The notes under the pieces were generated by a model. That model had not been told where the DNA came from. It saw nothing but the letters and a program-made list of their open reading frames with translations, and ran no database searches. A stretch of 64,000 bases of DNA from Paracamarosporium sp. OC-R06-R3 (taxonomy: Eukaryota > Ascomycota > Dothideomycetes > Pleosporales > Didymosphaeriaceae), in contig JACVRA010000095.1 of NCBI GenBank assembly GCA_019828545.1, forward strand, positions 189,305 to 253,304, read 5' to 3'. The number at the start of each line of letters is the position of its first letter. The first letter of the stretch is position 1. A program made the translations under genes and the position numbers. This document shows, piece after piece, positions 1-8,600 of the stretch.

Positions 1-768
1 GATCATGGCGAGGCCCTCGTCGGGGATGGTGCTCTGCGCCTTCATGATATGGTAGAGGTACTCGTCGTGGCCCCAGCTGAGCATGACGTTGTCGAGGCCG
101 CATCCAGGCGTGTAGATGCCGTGCTCGGTGCCGTAGATCTCGTTGTCGTGGTCCGGGTTGCCCTTGAAGGTGTCTGGGTAGATGATGCGCCGGTCGAAGG
201 CGCAGCCTACGGGGAAGGTGTCGCCTACGACGTCCCACTGGCCCTGTGCGTCGTAGAAGAAGAGGAGCTTGCCTAGGTCGTGGATCAGGCCTGTGAGCTG
301 CATCCAGCGGGGCTTGCCGTCGCGGCGAATGGCCTCGGCCGACTGGAGGAGGTGCTCGATCTGGGAGAGGGAGGTGTCGGGGTCGCTCTCGTCGATGAGC
401 GTGTTGAGCTTCTCCATGGCTTCCCAGACGGTCATCTCGGCACGCGTCTTGCTGTAGAAGGCATTGCGGGCCTTGAGGTTGTAGGCGACGGTCTGCTTCT
501 CGTGCTGCTCGCGGTAGAAGTTCTTGACGCGGTCGCAGGCCTCCTCGTACTGGCGGAACTGTGTCTTGTCCTTCTCGGCATCGAACTGAGACTGCTCGTA
601 GATGTCCTTCTCTTCTTGAGTGGCGGTGCCGTTCTTGACCTTGAGGGCGGCCTTGAGGACGTTCACATCGTCGATGGCATCGGAGGTGGCCTCGAGTGCG
701 GAGCCGTCCTTCGGGTTGGCGAAGGGCTCAGCAATGTTAGGCTGCTCAACGAGGGCGCCGGGTGCCAT
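1..768 (-). CDS. myo-inositol oxygenase (MIOX), 3' end cut by window edge
   Basis: Oxidises myo-inositol to D-glucuronate with a di-iron centre, the entry step of oxidative inositol catabolism. The reading frame runs from an ATG at 768 to base 1 with no stop and no intron (256 codons). The family pattern is clear: IEHLLQSAEAIRR, LTGLIHDLGK, VVGDTFPVGC and SWGHDEY. These supply the first four metal ligands (His, His-Asp, His); the last His and Asp lie in the missing C-terminal stretch of roughly 60 residues, judged from the usual family length. It is divergent from the aldo-keto reductase across a 1.08-kb shared upstream region. Family assignment is secure; the complete protein cannot be judged here. 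Confidence 0.95.
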   Translation of the reverse strand, partial: MAPGALVEQPNIAEPFANPKDGSALEATSDAIDDVNVLKAALKVKNGTATQEEKDIYEQSQFDAEKDKTQFRQYEEACDRVKNFYREQHEKQTVAYNLKARNAFYSKTRAEMTVWEAMEKLNTLIDESDPDTSLSQIEHLLQSAEAIRRDGKPRWMQLTGLIHDLGKLLFFYDAQGQWDVVGDTFPVGCAFDRRIIYPDTFKGNPDHDNEIYGTEHGIYTPGCGLDNVMLSWGHDEYLYHIMKAQSTIPDEGLAMI

Positions 769-1847
769 TGTGAAAAAATGTGGTGTAGAAGGGGTATCTC
801 AAAAAATCAGACTGTGGGAATGCAACTCGCTTTAGGTTTTCTCTCGAAGTGTAGAGAAAAGATGCAGTGGAAGATGATGATGGAAGTAATGATGATGATG
901 ATGAATGCTCGAGATGCAGACTGCGATACTTATTCTTCTTCGTACCCCAGATATAGGCAAGTATTCTCCGCAGGTGTCATGGTGGCCGTCAGCCGATATT
1001 TTCTGCCACCCCGCAACCCCGAGCAAAATCCAGCCTACCATGCGTTGAAGCGTCTGAGGTCTTGCATCGTCTACTCCACCATTTACGGGGCATTGCCCGC
1101 ACAATTCACGACCAAGACCGAAATGCTGGCCGGGAGGAAATTCTCCCCGCTCATACCCACCGATCTGGCACGTTGGCCAGAAGGGTTCTGGAAGACGGAG
1201 GTTTAGTGGCCAACGACAGGTAATGCGTCGACGATGGTTGGGCAACGGCGCTCTAGTGTGGTGTTAGAGGGTGGGTTTGGAGATTTCGTCCCAGATTGAC
1301 GGTGATGACAGCCAGGTTGGGTCTGAGAAGGGAAATTCTCGCCGCATTTCTGAGATCTGCACACGTTCTCCAGCCGGTCCCTGTTCAGATCCACCGCAAA
1401 CCACGACGATCACATGCACCATGACGCCACGTGAGTCTCGGCCATCCCTGACCCGACACAAACTGCCAAAAGCGTCGACGCTCTTGGCTTTCACCCCGAG
1501 GAATCGTGTCGGCGCGCATTTACTTTTCTCCCAGCGGCTTTCATCTTCATCCCTGTACCCCCCAAGGCGTTTCGGACCGATGGTAACCCGGCGGGGTATG
1601 CCATGGCGGGGCTTCGGAAGAATTCACAACCAGCAACGCACCCCAAACAGCCGTGCACGCATCTTTATTGCCCAAATGCAGAGAGTTGCCGGCGCAGTGG
1701 AGGGGCTGCGGCTTTAGACGTGACGCAGCTGCCCAACAATGTCCCCACTTACATATACCCCGTCTTCCCCAGGCCACGATGAATCCCGCCCTTGGAAACT
1801 TCATTCTCAAACTCTCCCCCAAAGACATCTTCAACCCTAAGCCCACC
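769..1847. promoter_or_regulatory. shared divergent upstream region of MIOX and the aldo-keto reductase
   Basis: No convincing gene is seen. Two copies of the hexamer GCGGGG, which fits the CreA/Mig1 carbon-repressor consensus SYGGRG, lie at 1591-1596 and 1606-1611, 15 bp apart on the same strand. A purine-rich ATGATG run (about 877-903) sits just upstream of the MIOX start. A regulatory role is inferred; six-base sites are common by chance. Confidence 0.4.
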
Positions 1848-2849
1848 ATGAACACTGCCATTCCACTGAACACCGGCGCCACCATCCCCGCGTTGGGACT
1901 CGGAACGTGGCAGTCTGCGCCAGGCGAGGTCAAGAAGGCGGTTATCCACGCCATCGAGGGCGGATACAGACACATTGACTGCGCATACTGCTACCAGAAT
2001 GAGGACGAGGTCGGCGAGGCCCTGCAGGACGTCATCTCCCGCGGCATCGTCAAGCGAGAAGACCTCTTCATCACGAGCAAGCTGTGGTGCACATTCCACA
2101 CGCGCGCGGAAGAAGGTCTGCAGAAGAGCCTGGATCTGCTCAAGACGCCCTACGTCGACCTGTACCTGATGCACTGGCCGGTGCCCATGAACCCCAATGG
2201 TACGCCCTAATGTCCCCCCAAAATCAAAAATCAAATCCCAATCTAACACCGCCCAGGAAACCACCCGCTCTTCCCCAAACTCGAAGACGGCTCCCGCGAC
2301 ATCGACCACAGCATAACCCACATCGACACATGGAAGAACCTGGAGTCCCTCATCAAGGCCCACCCAGACAAGGTCAAAGCCATCGGCGTAGCAAACTACT
2401 CGGTCAAGTACCTCGAGAAGCTCCTCGCGCAAGCAACCATCACGCCGGCGGCCAACCAAATCGAGAACCACCCGCTCCTCCCGCAGCAAGAAGTCGTCGA
2501 CTTCTGCAAGCAGAAGGGCATCCACATCACGGCGTACAGCCCGCTCGGCAGCACGGGGTCCCCGCTGTTCAAAGACGAGGGCGTGCTGGCCGTTGCGAAG
2601 AAGCACGATGTAGGCCCCGGCACCGTCCTGCTTAGCTACCATCTCGCGCGGAACTCGTCGGTGCTGGCCAAGAGCGTGACGCCCTCGCGCATCGACGAGA
2701 ACCGCAAGTTGATTACGCTGGATGCGGGGGATCTGCAGGCGCTCGAGGACATCCATAAGAAGAATGGCGTCCAGCGGTTTGTGTATCCGCCGTTTGGTGT
2801 TAATGCTGGGTTCCCGGATAAGCCCGATGGTATTGATTTGAGTGGTTAG
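1848..2849 (+). CDS. aldo-keto reductase, candidate uronate reductase
   Basis: NADPH-dependent aldo-keto reductase of 314 residues; exons 1848-2199 and 2257-2849, with a 57-nt intron. The catalytic tetrad is visible as Asp44, Tyr49, Lys78 and His109, and the cofactor loop [11 protein letters not shown] near the C-terminus fits NADPH use. In fungal D-glucuronate or D-galacturonate catabolism an enzyme of this family reduces the uronate to L-gulonate or L-galactonate. Position beside MIOX makes D-glucuronate the likely substrate, but glycerol or other aldehyde reductases look similar. An in-frame upstream ATG at 1779 would add 23 residues; I prefer 1848 for its CCACC context and because the family motif begins straight after it. 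Confidence 0.92.
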
Positions 2850-3244
2850 GAGTTGGGGGAGTCGAAGTGGGTGCGTCAAAAGCTGGGTTGGAGAATTATA
2901 CCCGTGTGAATATAGACTGCTGGTCGGCTTTTGTAGATGGGATTGAATGTTGATGATGTATGAATTGGGTTTACATTGTAATCGTTGTGTCGTGTGGCTT
3001 TGGTGTGAATACGTTGCTATGTGTTCGCCTTGTAGCCGGGTGTGGCAGTCCCTTCCCGTTGCTATGCTGTGTTCTGATGTGGGATTGTGAGTTGTAACGC
3101 AATTCATGGGAAATAGTACTAATCAACAGCAACTCATTGGCAACGTCCAATTTCTTCAAGATAATTCTATAATCATGCTATATACCCTCAATCAAAGAAA
3201 CACAATCCATCTATAATTTTCAAGAACAGAAGCTAAATCACCAT
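2850..3244. other. convergent intergenic region
   Basis: This is the 3' flank shared by the aldo-keto reductase and the short-chain dehydrogenase, which converge here. It is AT-richer than the flanking exons and no gene is visible. Confidence 0.6.
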
Positions 3245-4094
3245 CTACCTTCCCATCCACCCACCATCAACAGTAACCACCTCCCCACTCACATACGCGC
3301 TCGCCGCGCTCGCCAACCACACAATCGCGCCCTTGAAGTCCTCAGGACTCCCCCACCTCCCAGCCGGAATCCTCTCAAGAATACTCTTCGCCCTCTTCTC
3401 ATCCTGTATCAGCGCCGTGTTCATCTCCGTCGCAATGTACCCTGGCGCAATCGCATTGACGTTGATGCCCTTACTCGCCCACTCATTGCTGAGCGCCTTC
3501 GTAAGCTGCGCAACGCCGCCCTTAGATGCTGCGTATGCAGGCACAGTGAATCCGCCCTGGAACGAAAGTAGAGAAGCAATGTTGATGATGGAGCCGCGGC
3601 GCGTGGAATTCGGTGCTAGATCGGCGGTTTGCTCGAGCATGTGTGCGCCTACGTCACGGCAGAGCGTGAAGACGGATGTGAGGTTCACCTGGAGGACAGA
3701 CTGCCAGTCATCGTCCGGGAATTGGTGTGCTGGATGCCGCTTCTGGATGCCGCCACAGTTGAGCAGGATGTGGATTCTATGGCCGTCCTTTACGATCTGA
3801 GGGACTAGCGCGGACACTGATTCTGACGAGGAGAGGTCGGCGGTGTAGATTGTTGCTTTGCGGTTAAGTTTTTCGATGGCTTGCTTGGTGGACTGGTTCG
3901 AAGTGTCTCGCTGTTGGATGATTAGTCTTGTTTCCACGTAGAATTTTGGTTTTTCGATGCCTTACTTGGACGAGGAGGATGTCTGCGCCTGCTTCTGCGA
4001 GGGCAATTGCCATGGCCTGACCAATGCCTCTGGTCCCACCCGTCACGAGAGCAGTCTGCCCCTCGAGTGAGAACAGTTCCTTGACGTTTGCCAT
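3245..4094 (-). CDS. short-chain dehydrogenase/reductase, KduD-like
   Basis: SDR-family NAD(P)-dependent oxidoreductase of 264 residues; exons 3966-4094 and 3245-3910, with a 55-nt intron. Cofactor motif TGGTRGIG is at residues 18-25; the catalytic Ser156, Tyr169 and Lys173 are present, as are [14 protein letters not shown] and [12 protein letters not shown]. The pattern is closest to bacterial 2-dehydro-3-deoxy-D-gluconate 5-dehydrogenase (KduD) and gluconate 5-dehydrogenases. In the fungal D-glucuronate route a reductase of this superfamily converts 5-keto-D-gluconate to D-gluconate, so that is the best inferred role. The usual NNAG motif reads NCGG here. It shares a 493-bp divergent promoter with the zinc dehydrogenase. 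Confidence 0.9.
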
Positions 4095-4587
4095 TGCCTC
4101 TCTTTCGGTATCAAGTTCAGGATGTAGCTCGAAGTGTGTACTGGGCTGCTCTCTCCAGCTATCGCAAGGTGGTAAAGTGACTTGTCCCAGAAGCCCGAAA
4201 GAAATTCTGTGATTATACAACGCGCATGGATAGTCGGCAAACAGTTCCCCAACGCAGGACGACTAGCGCGGGGCGACGTGCGTCGGCATTTGACAAAGTG
4301 ACGTGTGGTGGGCTGCCGAGGTCGGAAAGGGTAACCCCGCTGGTCGTCGGCGTCTGAAGTGCGGGACACCAGACGCCGGAGATGGCATTTGTCTCCAGCA
4401 AAGGCGCATCACGTCGTCTCGAGGGATGGCTGGTCCGAGCCTGGCGCCATGGCCGCGTTATGTTTTGACACGTCTTCCGAGCTTGCCTTTCTGTGCTCCT
4501 CACTCTGCAAACATCCTCAACGCTTCCTATTCCCCCTCGTGAAAGATTGAATACCATACCCTAAATTTGTACCTAGAGAATCCCAAA
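4095..4587. promoter_or_regulatory. shared divergent promoter of SDR and zinc dehydrogenase
   Basis: The 493-bp gap between two divergent starts holds a perfect 9-bp inverted repeat (4348-4356 and 4370-4378, listed separately) and two GCGGGG hexamers that fit the CreA consensus, at 4268-4273 on the plus strand and 4335-4340 on the minus strand. No gene is seen. Co-regulation of the two flanking genes is inferred from layout. Confidence 0.5.
4348..4378. promoter_or_regulatory. 9-bp inverted repeat with CGG/CCG ends
   Basis: CGGCGTCTG (4348-4356) and its exact complement CAGACGCCG (4370-4378) are separated by 13 bp. CGG triplets facing as an inverted pair are what Zn2Cys6 transcription factors usually bind, although the spacing between outer CGG and CCG (25 bp) is long. 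It lies almost midway between two divergent catabolic genes. Confidence 0.45.
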
Positions 4588-5936
4588 ATGACTGCAGAGA
4601 ATACCCCAGATGTACAACAGCAGGGGAGTCAGATTCGCGCATCTGTTCTTCACGGCGCAAAAGATCTGAGAATTGTATGCTTCAAACGTCTGTCTTCTGC
4701 GCAGCCAACTGACCTCTGCAGGAAAACCGCTCTCTTTTCTCCCCAGGTCCCACAGATGTTCAGGTGGCCGTCCGCTCCACCGGCCTTTGCGGCTCAGATC
4801 TCCACTACTACCGCCATTACCGCAATGGCGACATTATTGTGCGCGAACCCATGTCGCTTGGGCATGAATCCGCAGGCGTAGTCGTAGCTGTTGGCTCAGA
4901 AGTAGAAAAGTCGCAAAAGTTCAAAGTCGGAGACAAGGTCGCTCTCGAAGTAGGACAGCCTTGCGAACAATGCAATCGGTGTAAAGAGGGGAGGTATAAC
5001 ATTTGCAAAGAGATGAAATTCAGAAGTAGCGCAAAAGCATTCCCCCACGCTCAAGGCACACTGCAGGATAGAATCAACCACCCGGCGGCCTGGTGTCACA
5101 AGTGAGCGAAAGCGCGACCAAAATCCAAGTCCATACTGATAGCATATAGGCTTCCAGAAGATGTTTCGCTTGATCTCGGTGCAATTTTAGAGCCTTTGGG
5201 AGTCGGCATTCAAGCCACAAAACGAGCACAGCTTCCTGTTGGCTCAACGGTATTAGTTTTCGGTGCTGGGGCAGTCGGACTATTAGTCGCTGCAATGGCT
5301 AAGATTTCTGGTGCGAGTACTGTCGTAATAGCAGACATCGACTCCGGACGAGTAGACTTTGCGGTGGAGAACAATTTCGCGCATCGGGGTTTCACCGTTC
5401 CGCTGAAGCGTGGTCAAACAATAGAAGAGAACCTCGAGATCGCAAAGGAGACAGCTGCAGAGGTGGCCAAGATTGCGAAGGTGAGCGGCGGGCCGGTCGG
5501 CGAGGTGGATGCTGTGTTCGAGTGCACAGGTGTGCCTTCCTGCGTCCAAGCATCGATATATGTGAGTTCCCTAATCCTACACTGTCGTCTATGATTGTCA
5601 CCTGACTGTGGCCAGGCAACGCGACCAGGAGGCAAAGTCCTGCTCATCGGCATGGGCACACCTATCCAGACCCTCCCTATTTCAGCTGCAGCGCTCCGCG
5701 AAGTCGACATTATGGGTGTATTCCGGTACGCAAACACGTATCCTACTGGTGTCGAAGTAGTGTCGAAGAAAGGGCCGGACTACCCAGACTTCTCGAAGCT
5801 CGTCACGCATCGGTACAGGGGCTTGGAGTCGGCCGAGGAGGCGTTCGAGATGGCCGGCAAGACGAAGGACGACAACGGGAAGCTGGTGATCAAGGTCGTG
5901 ATCGAGACGGGAGATGGCGACAAGGCCAGTCTATGA
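4588..5936 (+). CDS. zinc-dependent medium-chain dehydrogenase (sorbitol/L-idonate dehydrogenase type)
   Basis: Medium-chain alcohol/polyol dehydrogenase of 399 residues; exons 4588-4674, 4722-5101, 5150-5561 and 5616-5936. Catalytic zinc ligands appear as Cys52 in GLCGSD and His77-Glu78 in GHES; structural zinc cysteines are 110, 113, 116 and 124. The Rossmann motif is FGAGAVGLL and the AILEPLGVG segment supplies the late Glu. Such enzymes oxidise sorbitol, xylitol or L-idonate. In the fungal D-glucuronate pathway L-idonate 5-dehydrogenase makes 5-keto-D-gluconate, the substrate expected for the neighbouring SDR, so L-idonate is the inferred substrate. Xylitol or sorbitol remain possible. 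The first 29 residues are a poorly conserved leader encoded by the first exon. Confidence 0.92.
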
Positions 5937-6809
5937 GCATTGAATGCATGCGTGGCGTTCGGGGCTCCAAAACAAAAGAATGTAGATGCTGTGTAGATTT
6001 CCAAAAATCTATTGTTGTGCATGGTCCCTGTAAACATTGGTACCTGAGTACCCCTGTGGACGTGGCGTAGCGCGGGGGTCTTGCCCAGGGTCCGGGTTGT
6101 TTTCCCCAGCTCACGTGCATTCACCCGATGGCGCTTGCTGTCTTTGGACGCCCATCTCCCGCCAGTGTTCAGCCCCAACGCCTCACGACCGCCTCGTTTC
6201 CCCAGATATTTTCGCCTCCGCGTCCCACGTTTGAGCAGAGGCACGACAGATTTAGCAAATACTGCTTGAGATGGCGATCGAATGGGGAAACTTTCCCCGT
6301 GGCAGCGACTCGCTTAAGGGCGCAGGGCCAAACGTAGCAGGAGTTCAGCCACAGCACATGCACGCGTTTGCAATCCAACACGTCCAGGGCCACAGACGGA
6401 CGTTCCACGCTTATCCCTCCGCGCATCTGCTGGATGCAGCGCCGCCGACGCTACTGCCCCGAGCATGCCCCGAGCGCACAGTTTGGAGATTGTCGCCGAA
6501 AACACTGGGGAAGTGTGGAGTATGGGGTAGGCGTGCCGGGCGCATCTGGAGCCTGCATTCGTCCAGCGACGATCGAAACGGGAATCTTCGGCTGTCCACC
6601 GCCTGCGTCCGTCGGTGTGCCTGGGAGCTATGGCCACAGGAATTTGTGGGCGGGCGGTGAGAGCGCGGGATGGAGGATTTCCGTTGATATTTCAACCGCC
6701 CGCTCTTGTCGCACCCTTCTGCGAGCTGTACTCTGGCATTCCTCCTCCTTTCCTCTCAGTCACGCTTAGGTCTCTCGATTGACCTTTCTATACCCCTCCC
6801 AATCACATA
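5937..6809 (+). promoter_or_regulatory. upstream region of the Gfo/Idh gene
   Basis: The 873-bp GC-rich interval between the zinc dehydrogenase stop and the Gfo/Idh start has no supportable gene. A GCGGGG hexamer (6072-6077) again fits the CreA consensus. A pyrimidine-rich run ending TCACATA directly precedes the ATG at 6810. Confidence 0.35.
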
Positions 6810-7981
6810 ATGGCTCCTCAGATCCGCAGACTTCAGGTCGCCGTCTCCGGCCTCGGCCGCATGGGCGCCCGCCATGCAAACCACTTCCTCCACCGCACAC
6901 CGCGGGCAGAGCTCGTTGCTGCGTTCACCCCAGACCTCAAGGAGCAGGCATGGGCACAGGCAAACCTCGAGCCCTGGGGCGTCAAGATCTACTCCGACTT
7001 CGACGAGATGCTCAAGCACGAGGGCCTCGAGGCCGTGTGCGTTGCGACGGCCACCACGGTGCACGCTGAGCAGACCATCAAGGCCATCGAGGCAGGGAAG
7101 CACGTCCTCTGCGAGAAGCCCTTGAGCACAGAGCTCTCCATCGTACGTACACCCGCCCACCATCTTTATCACCCATACAAGACGACTGCCTATCTGAACA
7201 ATCGCTAACACCTATCCAGTCCCAAAAAGTCCTCCAGGTCGCAAAGGCGCACCCCAACCAAAAAGTAATGTGCGGCTTCTCCCGGCGCTTCGACTCCTCG
7301 TACCTCGCCGCCTACCAAACCGCGCTCTCAGGCTCCATCGGACGCCCCACCATCCTCCGCTCCCAAACCTGCGACAAGTACGACCCCTCCGGCTTCTTCG
7401 TCGCCTACGCCGAGTTCAGCGGCGGCATCTTCGTAGACTGCAACATCCACGACATCGACCTAGCACTGTGGTTCTTCTCCTCCTCCACCAAGGAGCTCCC
7501 CCAGGTGAAATCCGTCATGGCGGTAGGCGTGACAGCGCTGGAGCCGGACCTCGCGAAACACGGCGACGTAGACAACGGCGTGGGCGTCGTCGAGTTCCAC
7601 GGCGGCCAGATCGCGTACTTCTACAGCAGCCGCATGAACGCCCCCGGCCAGCACGACATGACAGAGATCATCGGCACATCCGGCAAGCTCACCGTCAACG
7701 CGAACCCCACCGTCGGCCTCACCGAGTCCCACCTCCCCACCGGCATCCACCGCGACATCCCGCAGAACTACTACGAGCGCTTCGAGAACGCGTTCGTCGA
7801 GGAGGCGCGCCAGTTCACGGATGCGGTGCTGGACAACAAGGCGGTGCCCATCGATATGGAGAGTAGCGTTGAGGCTGTGCGCATCGGCGTCGCGCTGCAG
7901 GAGAGCTTGCGGAATGGGAAGAAGATCTTTTTCGATAAGCAGGGGAATAAGATTGAGGAGGGGACCAGGGCGAAGTTGTAG
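6810..7981 (+). CDS. Gfo/Idh/MocA oxidoreductase, inositol 2-dehydrogenase-like
   Basis: Gfo/Idh/MocA-family dehydrogenase of 364 residues; exons 6810-7142 and 7220-7981. The N-terminal Rossmann fold shows SGLGRMGARHA (residues 13-23); CEKPLS carries the cofactor-loop Lys103; NIHDIDLALWF holds His188 and Asp189 in the position of the catalytic pair of IolG-type inositol dehydrogenases. Family members oxidise the ring of myo- or scyllo-inositol to the keto form. Next to an inositol oxygenase this gives a second inositol-acting enzyme, perhaps interconverting inositol isomers before MIOX. Other cyclitol or sugar substrates cannot be excluded from sequence alone. Confidence 0.9.
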
Positions 7982-8600
7982 ATCTGTGCTGGGATGAAAA
8001 AGCGTTGTGTTTTGTTTTGTTACGAATAGATGCGTGCGTACTGCGTGCATATCATTATATCATGGCATTGAGGGAATAGATAGAATAGATTTGTAATCTT
8101 CTTCACTTTGTTGGACGGTGAGATCCGTGTTTGTTTCTTCTTTCGTTGTAAGGCACATTGCTGTGTGGATAGTGGTTGCCAGTAGTCCTTAGCGTGCGAT
8201 ATTATCCTGATGCACACGTCGGTGGACTATGGGAAAAGCCAGATAGCGCCTCTGCCTAATCATCTTTTCCGCCATCGTTGGGCATGGTTTCGTGAAGTAC
8301 TATATAACGAAAGCCAAAGCACCGTTCAAAACACCAGCATTGAGAGAAACTTTTGATTTGATTCGATCATCCAGCACATCTATTCCTTATTCCCAAGCAT
8401 CACCCACAAGGCACGAGTAAGTATATCTATCTCAGACAAAAAAAAAAGCCTTGTGTATGCATGTATAATCCATTCCTCCATCCGTCCATTATGCGCCAGC
8501 TCCAATCCATACCATGCAATGCAACGCTCTCGCAGAGTCTCTTCCATGCAAGAGCAGCTTTTACGATATTTCTATCTCATGACACCAACGCTTAACGCGC
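7982..8600. other. convergent intergenic region with a TATA-like box
   Basis: The Gfo/Idh gene and leucyl-tRNA synthetase converge here. A TATATAA at about 8301, followed near 8416 by a GTAAGTAT donor-like sequence, looks like the start of a plus-strand transcript, but no coding frame follows. A short A-run lies near 8440. Confidence 0.3.

Noticed and set aside
1749..3107. Long minus-strand open frame of about 452 codons across the aldo-keto reductase
   Set aside because: It overlaps a well-supported plus-strand gene, has Val/Leu/Asp-rich antisense composition and no domain. It is an antisense shadow of a GC-rich coding region.
7270..8050. Overlapping frames on both strands inside the Gfo/Idh gene
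   Set aside because: They are Arg/His-rich or antisense translations of strong exons with no independent features.
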